Shown here: piece by piece, positions 7,908-15,194 of the stretch
How the letters are laid out: every line of letters begins with the position of its first letter
How positions within the stretch are numbered: the first letter of the stretch is position 1
From: a virus
DNA: 53,490 nucleotides
Direction: 5' to 3' (one strand)
Virus record (IMG/VR): IMGVR_UViG_3300032116_000274
Location: 1 to 53,490 of that record
Translations under genes and position numbers: made by a program
Notes under the pieces: model-generated
Database searches by the model: none
Told to the model about the DNA's origin: nothing
What the model saw: the letters and a program-made list of their open reading frames with translations, nothing else

Positions 7908-8194
7908 TGATAGCTGATATGATTTTGGCACTGTTGATGGTGGGCGGAGGCCTTTGGAGTGCCAAATGGAGCATTCAGGTAGCAATCGAGAACAGTAGCA
8001 CACCAGAGGGCTGCATCCAACAACTGCTGCGGGAGTCTTATGTGTTCATAGCCGTAGTGCTCTTGCTCTGGGGAATGGGCTGGGTAGACATATTTGCATT
8101 CACAATGTTCATTGTGCGAAAGCTGCGCCTACTGCTCTATGATTATCCACACTTAATTCAAAATTATCACAATCTCAAAGAGGGAATTAATTGA
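7904..8194 (+). CDS. Small two-helix membrane protein
   Basis: A 96-residue protein with two predicted transmembrane helices: residues about 3-20 (IADMILALLMVGGGLW) and 47-70 (VFIAVVLLLWGMGWVDIFAF). A charged C-terminal tail follows the second. The start ATG at 7904 overlaps the previous stop by ATGA, and its own stop overlaps the helicase start region, so expression is coupled to both neighbours. Function unknown. A holin-like role is conceivable from size and topology, but it sits in an early operon, not beside the endolysin, so I do not assign it. Confidence 0.65.
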   Translation: MMIADMILALLMVGGGLWSAKWSIQVAIENSSTPEGCIQQLLRESYVFIAVVLLLWGMGWVDIFAFTMFIVRKLRLLLYDYPHLIQNYHNLKEGIN

Positions 8195-9174
8195 TGGCCA
8201 AAAAACCAGGGCGTATGTTTCTCTATGTGTGGAGTGAGTCCACCAATCCCCATGAGTGCAAGTTTGGAGAACGCTGGGTGCAGCCTAGCGAGACTCCAGA
8301 AGACTCTGTTCGTGCTCGAGTGCGAGACAGTCTTGGAGTCAGAAAAGACCTGCTCAACACAGGTATTGTCAGCATTGATCACATCTGGGACGTAACCAGC
8401 TACGCTACAAGGGTTGGCCGTTGTCAGCAACATGCTCGCATGGATGATTATGTGCGCGGTTTTGTGGGTCACCGAAAAGGCACTACTGGTGAGATTCACA
8501 CCATCAGCAGCCTGGAATTGATTTTGAAGGTCAATCAACACTTGGCAAGTGTGAATCAGGAACTGCCCTCAGCTGGCCTCAGCACCATGCAATACAGGAT
8601 GTGCCTCCAAACTCTTGAGGCCTATGAGCAGGGCAAGCAAGTGGTGCTGGCTGAGCTGTGTGCTCGTTTTGGCAAAACCATTTACAGTGGTGCAGTGGCC
8701 CGCGAGTTGGAGTCACCATTGGTGATTGTTGCCAGCTATGTGAAAACAGTTTTTGCCAGCTTTGCCAAAGACCTCACTAGCTTCCAGCAGTGGAGCCACT
8801 ATCAACATGTGGACACTCAGAAGGACGGGTGGCAAGAACAAGTTACCCAAGCCCTCAAGAGCAAGAAGCCTGTTATTTGCTATCTCAGCATGTGCAGTGG
8901 TAGCCAGCGTGAGGCCAGGATCAAATGGCTGTGCCAAAAACGGGTTGAGAGGCTGTTGGTTGTTGATGAGGCAGACTACGGTAGCTATCGCCCCGGGCAG
9001 GCTGAGCTGTTGAAGAAGCATATTGGAAAGCGAGACCGAGTTTTGATCATGACAGGCACGAATGCTGATCGGGCCAGCAAGCTGTGGAAAATTGACACCA
9101 TGCTAAGTGTTACTTACCCAGAGCTTTTGGTTCAAAAGCATGCTGTGCAACAAGGGACTACCGGCAATGCTTAA
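8194..9174 (+). CDS. SF2 helicase, N-terminal half (split gene)
   Basis: The N-terminal RecA-like half of a superfamily 2 DNA helicase/translocase. A Q-motif-like LSTMQYRMCLQTL near 130 precedes the Walker A variant ELCARFGKT near 154-162; LLVVDEADYG near 254 is motif II and LIMTGTN near 284 is motif III. Residues 1-115 form an extra domain (FLYVWSE, CKFGERW, GEIHTI) that faintly resembles T5orf172/GIY-YIG-like nuclease domains, which is inference. No second RecA domain follows: the frame stops at 9174, and the missing half continues in the +1 frame from 9167. The ATG at 8194 follows AGGGAA; the TTG just before it is rejected. Confidence 0.8.
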   Translation: MAKKPGRMFLYVWSESTNPHECKFGERWVQPSETPEDSVRARVRDSLGVRKDLLNTGIVSIDHIWDVTSYATRVGRCQQHARMDDYVRGFVGHRKGTTGEIHTISSLELILKVNQHLASVNQELPSAGLSTMQYRMCLQTLEAYEQGKQVVLAELCARFGKTIYSGAVARELESPLVIVASYVKTVFASFAKDLTSFQQWSHYQHVDTQKDGWQEQVTQALKSKKPVICYLSMCSGSQREARIKWLCQKRVERLLVVDEADYGSYRPGQAELLKKHIGKRDRVLIMTGTNADRASKLWKIDTMLSVTYPELLVQKHAVQQGTTGNA

Positions 9175-10450
9175 GCATTTTGTGGTTGACACCACTCGAG
9201 ACACTCTTGTTCCTGATATGCGACTGTATCAGCTTGACTTGAGCGAGCCTGTGATGCAGAGCGTAGCTGCTGGTGAGTTTGATGATGAAGACATGAAGCT
9301 GTTGCCCAGCTGGAGCAAGTTTGCAGCACACCCACAAAAGGCCAAAGGCTTTTTTGTTCGTATGCTGGAAACAGTTTTCTTGGGCAAGCATGGTGTTGAC
9401 AAAGCCAACACTGACCTTCAAACCCAGAATTGGTTTGGACGAGAAAAGCAAAAAACAGCCATGATGTTTGTGCCTGGCAGTACCAAAGTGCAGGATGGTC
9501 AGCTGGCTGCTATTGGTGTGATTGCCCAAAGTGCTCTTCCTGCTTGGCGTGTGATTGTTCTGGGTGGCAATATCCTTGTGGGTGGTCAAAAAGTACGTAA
9601 TGCCAATGCAGAACAAAAAGTGCTGGAACAGATTGAACAAGCTGTGAAACTCAATCAAAGTGTGTTGATTATCAGCAGCTTGATGGCACAACGCAGCTTC
9701 AGTATTCCACAGATTACTGAGCTGTATCTGGCCTACGACAGTGGTGAGGTGGGCGCCACGATTCAAAAAATGAGTCGAGTGCTTACGCCTGGTCGTGATC
9801 CCAACAAAGTTGGCAAGATCATCAGTCTCAGTTTTGATCCCAACCGAGACGACAAATTTGACAGCATGCTCTTGGAAACTACATTCAACATCACAAAGCA
9901 GAACCCCAAGCGGAGTGCTGCTGAGGTGTTGAGCGAGGTTCTCAGCACTGTAGACATTTGGAAAGGCAGTGCACATTCCAGTGTGCAAGTCAACAAGGAC
10001 GCATATCTTTCACAAGTGCTTGCCCGTAAAAGTGTCAGTCGTGTTATTGGCAGCACTGCTGATCTTTCGCAGCTGGACCGAGACTGTATCCGAGAGTTGG
10101 CTACTGGTGTGGTTGCATATCAGCGTGCCAATCCTGTGGCAGCCGTTCCCAAAGGCAAGACCAAAATCATGCCCAAAAAGGCCAAATCCACCAAAGACAA
10201 GGATACAGCCCTGAATGAAATGCGGAAAGCACGTGAACGGATCACAGCTATTGTGGAAAACATTGATGTGATCCGGGACGGCAGCGGTTGCTTGCTGCTT
10301 CAAGACGCTCTTGAAGCCATTGAGCATGATCCTGATACACAAGAAAGCATTGCAGAAGAGTTTGGTGTGCGCTGGGAAACAGTTCAGAGGCTGTTTGATC
10401 AAGGCATTATCAAGCGCCAATGGCTGGAACTGATTTACGATAAGGTATGA
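9167..10450 (+). CDS. SF2 helicase, C-terminal half (split gene)
   Basis: Carries the second RecA-like half of the helicase begun at 8194. It includes VLIISSLMAQRSFSIPQ near 190 (motif V-like) and QKMSRVLTPG near 225 (motif VI-like), then a Lys-rich linker near 330-350 and a C-terminal segment (SIAEEFGVRWETVQRLFD) that looks like a helix-turn-helix. I start it at the ATG at 9167, which sits in AATGCTTAA overlapping the upstream stop, because AAGGGA lies 9 bases before it. The two halves would then be separate subunits made by coupled translation. A +1 ribosomal frameshift between 9107 and 9174, joining them into one chain of about 750 residues, is the alternative. A sequencing error is also possible. 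Confidence 0.75.
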   Translation: MLKHFVVDTTRDTLVPDMRLYQLDLSEPVMQSVAAGEFDDEDMKLLPSWSKFAAHPQKAKGFFVRMLETVFLGKHGVDKANTDLQTQNWFGREKQKTAMMFVPGSTKVQDGQLAAIGVIAQSALPAWRVIVLGGNILVGGQKVRNANAEQKVLEQIEQAVKLNQSVLIISSLMAQRSFSIPQITELYLAYDSGEVGATIQKMSRVLTPGRDPNKVGKIISLSFDPNRDDKFDSMLLETTFNITKQNPKRSAAEVLSEVLSTVDIWKGSAHSSVQVNKDAYLSQVLARKSVSRVIGSTADLSQLDRDCIRELATGVVAYQRANPVAAVPKGKTKIMPKKAKSTKDKDTALNEMRKARERITAIVENIDVIRDGSGCLLLQDALEAIEHDPDTQESIAEEFGVRWETVQRLFDQGIIKRQWLELIYDKV

Positions 10451-10454
10451 ACGT

Positions 10455-11690
10455 ATGCTTAGCCGTCTTAAATTTGAAATCCAACCACTTGTGAGCCAAA
10501 TGCTGGATCAGCTTCCAGCCAAGGTATGGGAAAGTTCAGAAACCACTTTTCTTGACCCAGCAATGGGTGGTGGACAGTTTTTGGTTGAAATTCAACGCCG
10601 CCTACAAGCTGCTGGTCATACAGATGAAAACATTGCTGCAAGGGTGTATGGTTGTGAGAAGAACAAACTTTGTGTAAATTATGCAAAGAACAACAAAAAG
10701 TTGGTGAGCAGTAATCTTCACATCAGCAATTTTTTGGATTATGATTGGGGTGATATGAAATTTGATGTGATTGTTGGTAACCCGCCTTACCAAAGTACAG
10801 AATCTGCACAAAAAAAGCTGTGGCCACTTTTTATTGAAAACTCCTTTGATATTGTTGCACCAAATGGATACATTGCTATGGTAACACCTGCCAGTTGGTT
10901 GGGGCGTCCTGATGGCAAAAGCTATGACAACCTGACCAAGAACATTTTTGCGCAAAATCATCTGGCTTGGGTGTTGTCCGACACCAAACAGTATTTTGAC
11001 ATTGGAGAAACTGTGGCAGCATGGTTGCTGCATTGTAATGGAGCACCGTCAAGGCCCACAAGGTTGGTCAGCAACGGGGTTGAAACACAAGTTCAATATC
11101 AAGGGCAGCAAGTGGCTTTGACTCCAGAGCAAGCTCTTGCCTATGCGATCATGAGCAAAGTTGACAACTATCATGCCCCAAGGCTCAGAAGCATTACATA
11201 CAATGATGTTCAAGGCAAAAGTCTCGAGCATTATTTGACAACCAAAGTGTTGTTTGAAAAAAATGGAAAAGGCCGGGTTCCAGTTTTTTGGACCGCAGCC
11301 AACAAAGACAAATATTTCACAGCCCAAGAAAATCAAAAACAAGGTTTGAAGATTATCTTGAATCTCAGCGGCTACTATTACTTGGAATCAGAGCCCCACA
11401 AATATATGTTGATTGATAGCAACAACAAGTATGCTATTGGCGCAGGAAGTCTAGGCCTTCCAATGCCTGACGAAAAAAGTGCAAAGAATTGTTGGAGTTT
11501 TTTGACAAGCAAGCTGTATCAATTTTATATCAACAATGAAAAAACCAGCGGGTTCAATACCGGGATTATCAAACTGCCTTTGTTGGATGTATCTAAGTCC
11601 TGGACTGATGACAAGCTGTGTAAGCTATTTGGTCTCTCCACAACTGAACAAGAGTTTGTCTACAACAATTATCAAAAAAAGACTGCATAG
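10455..11690 (+). CDS. N6-adenine DNA methyltransferase, copy 1
   Basis: Adenine-specific DNA methyltransferase of the TaqI/Eco57I-like type, transferring methyl from S-adenosylmethionine to adenine N6. Motif I is DPAMGGGQF near 34-42 and the catalytic motif IV is NPPYQ near 110-114, preceded by FDVIVG. The remaining 280 residues would hold the target-recognition domain. It has 411 residues; the ATG follows AAGG just after the helicase stop, so it is co-transcribed with the split helicase. The first 130 residues are highly similar to the methyltransferase at 12261, while the C-terminal parts diverge, as expected for paralogues with different target sites. It may protect phage DNA from host restriction or form part of a phage-borne restriction-like system. 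Confidence 0.88.
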   Translation: MLSRLKFEIQPLVSQMLDQLPAKVWESSETTFLDPAMGGGQFLVEIQRRLQAAGHTDENIAARVYGCEKNKLCVNYAKNNKKLVSSNLHISNFLDYDWGDMKFDVIVGNPPYQSTESAQKKLWPLFIENSFDIVAPNGYIAMVTPASWLGRPDGKSYDNLTKNIFAQNHLAWVLSDTKQYFDIGETVAAWLLHCNGAPSRPTRLVSNGVETQVQYQGQQVALTPEQALAYAIMSKVDNYHAPRLRSITYNDVQGKSLEHYLTTKVLFEKNGKGRVPVFWTAANKDKYFTAQENQKQGLKIILNLSGYYYLESEPHKYMLIDSNNKYAIGAGSLGLPMPDEKSAKNCWSFLTSKLYQFYINNEKTSGFNTGIIKLPLLDVSKSWTDDKLCKLFGLSTTEQEFVYNNYQKKTA

Positions 11691-11735
11691 CAATTGTTGT
11701 CTTGCATGAATATAATCAGTACAGGAGAGAGTTCC

Positions 11736-12197
11736 ATGAGCGATATTTTAAGCGGGGAATTTGATACAGCAGTTCTCTCAAAAGAAGAGAAAAAGAAACA
11801 ATTTGGTGAAGTGTTCACTCCCCCAGAACTGGTAAATGAGATCTTGGATCAACTGCCAACAGAAATATGGCAAGATCCAACAAAAACATGGCTAGACAAC
11901 AGTTGTGGTGAAGGCGCATTTTTGGTTGAAGTGAAAAAACGGCTTATGGAGGGGTTGGCAGCTTGGCAGCCAGATCCTGGGTTGCGGGAACGTCATATTT
12001 TGGAAAACCAAATCTATGGTGTTGAACTGCAACGAGACAATTGGGAAAAATGCAGACAAAAATTGGGTCTCTCTCCCACAGGCAATGATGGTAACATTGT
12101 GTGTGCAGATGGATTGCTCTACAACTACACTTTCTTGAAGGACAGTAATGGCGGTTACGTGATCTCTGATAACACGTTTGATTCACTTTTTCAATAA
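11736..12197 (+). pseudogene. Truncated N6-adenine methyltransferase (SAM-binding part only)
   Basis: A 153-residue methyltransferase fragment starting at the ATG at 11736 behind AGGAGAG. It has the family lead-in KKQFGEVFTPPELV near 20 and motif I DNSCGEGAFL near 54-63, then CADGLLYNY, but the frame hits TAA at 12195 exactly where FDxxxGNPPY should follow. It therefore lacks the catalytic NPPY and any recognition domain. Beyond the stop, the same frame reads through 21 codons straight into the methyltransferase at 12261, and includes DFVDVIV, a possible relic of the lost motif. I read it as a decayed third paralogue fused by deletion to the next gene. A retained SAM-binding subunit, or stop-codon read-through to a fusion protein, is a less likely alternative. 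Confidence 0.65.
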
Positions 12198-12260
12198 GAC
12201 TTTGTTGACGTAATTGTGTCTTGTGTAATTATACCAATAACACTTTTTGTAGAGATAGTG

Positions 12261-13379
12261 ATGCTGGGTCGCTTGAAATTTGAGATCAAACCTCTAGTAA
12301 ATGAGATTTTGGATAATCTGCCTCACGAAATCTGGCAAAGTAGCACTACAACTTTTCTTGATCCTGCTATGGGCGGCGGACAGTTTTTGGTGGAAATCCA
12401 GCAACGACTTCGAGACCAAGGCCACAGTGATGAAAACATCAGCTCTAGGGTGTGGGGTTGTGAGAAGAACAAACTTCGTGTAAATTATGCAAAGAACAAC
12501 AAAAAGTTGGTGTGTAATAATCTATACGTCTCTGACTTTTTGAGTCGTGATTGGGGTAATATGAAATTTGATGTAGTTGTAGGCAATCCGCCCTATCAGA
12601 ACATTCATGGCGCCAAAAGATGGCCAATTTGGCATGAGTTTGTTGTTAACTCGTGTGAGCTCAGCAACCAGTATGTGATGTTGGTTACTCCCAACAGTTG
12701 GATAGGGGCAAGCAACAGTGAGGCCAAAGACCTGATTTGGAAAAACATCACAAAAGCCAGTCTCAGTGTAGACAAATACTTCAATGTTGGATCAACGTTC
12801 AGTTGGTTTTTCTTGGATCTCAACAACACATCAAGTGTTTTTGATGTCACAACCCCTTCTGGTATGTTCTCTGTAAGCAAATCAACCGAATGGTTGCCAG
12901 CCACAATCTCAGAAGCTTCCTTAAGCATCAACCAAAAAGTTTTTTCCAGGGCTGGCTTTGGATTCAAACGAGGAGAATGTCACACCAGCAACAAAGAAAA
13001 GTTCAGTGACAAAGGACATGAAGTTTTTCACACCCATGCACAAACGTTGTATATGAAAAGCAAGCCCTCCAACTTTGGCAGCTACAAGGTTGCATTCTCC
13101 TTGAGCGGAGATATCCGTCCCAGGATTGGAAAGGATTTTGGTGTAAGCCAAGCAGTTGCTTACTTGAAAATTCAAGAAACTCAAGCCAGTAATGCAGAGG
13201 CGGTTTTCAATAGCCAATTGTTTCGTTGGATTCTTCAAAACAACAAATGGAGCGGGTGGAACAGTTTGGATGTAATCAAAAGGCTGCCTTTTGTGGACTT
13301 GAGCAGCAGTTGGGATGACCAAAAACTATTTGACTACTTCCAACTTTCATCAGATGAAATTTCACACATAACAGCATAA
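12261..13379 (+). CDS. N6-adenine DNA methyltransferase, copy 2
   Basis: Second complete adenine methyltransferase, 372 residues. Motif I DPAMGGGQF (34-42) and motif IV NPPYQ (110-114) are identical in sequence and position to the copy at 10455. The surrounding DNA is also close: a run of about 65 bases at 10641 and 12450 differs at only a few positions, which points to recent duplication or gene conversion. From about residue 120 on, the two proteins diverge, consistent with different recognition domains. I start at the ATG at 12261, aligned with the start of copy 1; the longer in-frame reading upstream is hydrophobic nonsense. It is the last gene of the early operon; the late gp13 promoter follows within 31 bp. 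Confidence 0.87.
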   Translation: MLGRLKFEIKPLVNEILDNLPHEIWQSSTTTFLDPAMGGGQFLVEIQQRLRDQGHSDENISSRVWGCEKNKLRVNYAKNNKKLVCNNLYVSDFLSRDWGNMKFDVVVGNPPYQNIHGAKRWPIWHEFVVNSCELSNQYVMLVTPNSWIGASNSEAKDLIWKNITKASLSVDKYFNVGSTFSWFFLDLNNTSSVFDVTTPSGMFSVSKSTEWLPATISEASLSINQKVFSRAGFGFKRGECHTSNKEKFSDKGHEVFHTHAQTLYMKSKPSNFGSYKVAFSLSGDIRPRIGKDFGVSQAVAYLKIQETQASNAEAVFNSQLFRWILQNNKWSGWNSLDVIKRLPFVDLSSSWDDQKLFDYFQLSSDEISHITA

Positions 13380-13409
13380 AATCAGGAACACACTGGCATA
13401 TTCTGTAAT

Positions 13410-13417
13410 CATAAATA
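13410..13417 (+). promoter_or_regulatory. Late promoter upstream of gp13, inside a hairpin
   Basis: CATAAATA matches the T4 late consensus at seven of eight bases. It overlaps the 5' arm of an 8-bp inverted repeat, ATATCCCC (13415-13422) and GGGGATAT (13427-13434). The predicted start near 13423 falls in the loop, so late mRNA would lack the 5' arm. The 3' arm contains the AGGGGA ribosome binding site of gp13. Confidence 0.7.
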
Positions 13418-13438
13418 TCCCCACAAGGGGATATTTTC

Positions 13439-14200
13439 ATGAGCAGCACACTGGATTTGAAGCAAGGAATCATAGATGACGTTACCCGATTACTCGGGGG
13501 CTCAATGGTGGAAGTGGAATTGGACCCAGGAGATTTTCAACTGGCGCTTCAGATTGCTCTCGATCGTTATCGTCAACGCAGCTCCAATGCAGTGGAAGAA
13601 GCATATGCTTTCTTGGAAATGCAACCTGAAACAACAGAGTATTACCTCCCACAAGAAATTGTTGATGTAAGGCAAATCTTTCGCAGAGGCTTGGGCGGTA
13701 ACACTGGTGGCACTTATATTGATCCCTTCAGTTTAGCTTATACCAATCTCTACCTCCTGCAAGCTGGAGCAGGAGGCGGCTATTCAGCAGGCTTGTTGAC
13801 TTTTGAACTCTTTTATCAGTATCAGGAGCAAGCTGGCCGGATGTTTGGTCGCGATATCAACTATCATTTCAATACCGTAACCAAAAAGCTTACCATTATT
13901 CGCCGATTGCTCAGTGATGAAACTGTGCTGTTATGGGTCAACAAAATGAAGCCTGACGACATGATTATCTTGGATCCTTTCAGTAAGCCTTGGATCAGAA
14001 GTTATACTTTGGCAGTGGCCAAAGGCATGCTGGGAGAAGCTTACAGCAAGTTTGGCCAGATAATTGGCCCACAAGGTGGTTCTACGCTCAAAGGCGATGC
14101 TCTCAAGACTGAATCAGTTGCAGAGATCGAAAAACTAGACCTTGAACTCTTGCAATATGTGGATAACGGAACTCCATCCAGCTTTGTAATTTTGGGTTAA
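13439..14200 (+). CDS. gp13: gp13-like neck protein
   Basis: Head-completion/neck protein of the T4 gp13 type, 253 residues, which forms the collar ring above the tail. The layout fits marine T4-like gp13: an N-terminal domain (IIDDVTRLLGG, then DFQLALQIALDRYRQ), the segment YYLPQEIVDVRQIFRRG near 70, YHFNTVTKKLTIIR near 140, and a C-terminal block with WIRSYTLAVAKGMLGEAYSKF followed by LKGDALKTESVAEIEKLDLEL near 220. Start at 13439 behind AGGGGAT. It opens the late structural block and is separated from its usual partner gp14, which sits on the opposite strand at 4090-5184. Confidence 0.75.
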   Translation: MSSTLDLKQGIIDDVTRLLGGSMVEVELDPGDFQLALQIALDRYRQRSSNAVEEAYAFLEMQPETTEYYLPQEIVDVRQIFRRGLGGNTGGTYIDPFSLAYTNLYLLQAGAGGGYSAGLLTFELFYQYQEQAGRMFGRDINYHFNTVTKKLTIIRRLLSDETVLLWVNKMKPDDMIILDPFSKPWIRSYTLAVAKGMLGEAYSKFGQIIGPQGGSTLKGDALKTESVAEIEKLDLELLQYVDNGTPSSFVILG

Positions 14201-14239
14201 AAACTCAATTTATACTTGAAACTTGTTTATACTAGCCTT

Positions 14240-14884
14240 ATGAAAAACATCATAGGGCTAGTGGGATTTCAAGGCAGTGGCAAAGATACTGTGGGACAAA
14301 TCATTAAGGAACTATATCCAGGTTTCACAACCACAAGTTTTGCCAAACCCATCAAAAGTGCACTCAGCAGCATGTTTGGCTGGAACGCCAAGCTTTTGGA
14401 AGGCACAACACAAGAAAGTAGAGTTTGGCGAGAAACTCAAGACACTTTTTGGACAGAAAAGCTGGGCAAGCCCATTACTCCTCGTTTGATGATGCGAGAG
14501 TTTGGCACAGAATTGATTCGCAATCAACTCTCTCAAGACTTTTGGACCCATCGTTGTGAAAAATTCCTAAATGAATCAAAAAAGTCAGTTGTAATAACTG
14601 ATGTGAGATTTTTGAATGAAATTCAAATGATCAAGAGTCTTGGTGGCACAATCGTTTGGGTCAAACGAGACCCATTGCCTGACTATTACAATCAAGCCCT
14701 TTGGTTCAATCAACAATCCAAACTTGTTCAATTTGTAGCTGGACCATTTTTGAGAAAGATCTATGGAGTTCATAGGAGTGAACGTGACTGGATAGGCACA
14801 AAGTTTGATCATACTATCGTAAATAATAGTTCAATTCAAGACTTGACTCGAAACGTAACTGCATTTATGGAGACGCTGAAGTGA
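14240..14884 (+). CDS. Deoxynucleoside monophosphate kinase (T4 gp1-like)
   Basis: P-loop nucleotide kinase, probably phosphorylating dNMPs to supply phage DNA synthesis, 214 residues. The Walker A loop is GFQGSGKDT at residues 9-17. The lid/NMP-binding part has RLMMREFGTELIRNQL near 85, and VVITDVRFLNE near 115 holds the second acidic motif typical of the T4 gene 1 / dNMP kinase family. The ATG at 14240 places the P-loop near the N-terminus as expected; no strong ribosome binding site is visible, and read-through from gp13, whose stop is 37 bp upstream, probably supplies transcription. It overlaps the following gene by GTGA. Confidence 0.85.
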   Translation: MKNIIGLVGFQGSGKDTVGQIIKELYPGFTTTSFAKPIKSALSSMFGWNAKLLEGTTQESRVWRETQDTFWTEKLGKPITPRLMMREFGTELIRNQLSQDFWTHRCEKFLNESKKSVVITDVRFLNEIQMIKSLGGTIVWVKRDPLPDYYNQALWFNQQSKLVQFVAGPFLRKIYGVHRSERDWIGTKFDHTIVNNSSIQDLTRNVTAFMETLK

Positions 14885-15129
14885 CAACCTTGCCCAAACC
14901 CGATGACATCGTATATGTCCCAGATACGGAAGATCAGACGTTAAATTGGAAATTTCATGGGGGGTGGGCACAAGTTGGCAGAGTGCTAGTTGGCTTAGTA
15001 GAAGACCAAGAGAAAGTTTGGGTATCAGTGCGTGAATTTGGTGCATTGACATTTGAATGGAAAGAACTAGCTGAAAAACAAGAAGTTCTCCAGGAACAAT
15101 TCAACTATATTCACGCCGGACCACGCTGA
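14881..15129 (+). CDS. Small unknown protein, possibly SH3-like
   Basis: An 82-residue protein starting at GTG in a GTGA overlap with the kinase stop. Product not recognised. The pattern of short hydrophobic strands (DIVYVPD, WAQVGRVLVGLVED, KVWVSVREF, LTFEWKEL) suggests a small all-beta, SH3-like barrel. It has no catalytic motif. It sits between the nucleotide kinase and the sheath gene, and a weak terminator-like hairpin follows its stop. Confidence 0.6.
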   Translation: MTTLPKPDDIVYVPDTEDQTLNWKFHGGWAQVGRVLVGLVEDQEKVWVSVREFGALTFEWKELAEKQEVLQEQFNYIHAGPR

Positions 15130-15137
15130 CTGAAACA

Positions 15138-15157
15138 GGGCTTTTTCAGCCCCTTTT
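15138..15157 (+). terminator. Weak intrinsic terminator before the sheath gene
   Basis: GGGCT (15138-15142) and AGCCC (15148-15152) form a short hairpin followed by CTTTT. It lies between the small gene ending at 15129 and the sheath late promoter, so it would limit read-through into the sheath gene. Confidence 0.4.
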
Positions 15158-15165
15158 CATAAATA
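15158..15165 (+). promoter_or_regulatory. Late promoter upstream of the tail sheath gene
   Basis: CATAAATA, identical to the gp13 promoter octamer. AAATATC (15161-15167) and GATATTT (15174-15180) form a 7-bp inverted repeat around the predicted start near 15171. GAGG before the sheath ATG lies just outside the hairpin. Confidence 0.7.
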
Positions 15166-15194
15166 TCCTACAAGATATTTTTGATGAGGTACAA

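Noticed and set aside
7904-8194. Holin assignment for the two-helix membrane protein
   Set aside because: Size fits, but it is in an early operon far from the endolysin and has no late promoter.
8167-9988. Long antisense open frames opposite the split helicase (for example 9158-9988 minus, 276 codons)
   Set aside because: They mirror the codon bias of the plus-strand helicase, have no family pattern and no ribosome binding site, and the sense frames carry clear helicase motifs.
12195-12261. Treating 11736-13379 as one methyltransferase with a programmed stop read-through
   Set aside because: The fusion would place a second N-terminal domain behind a fragment lacking motif IV; the simpler reading is a truncated copy followed by an intact gene.
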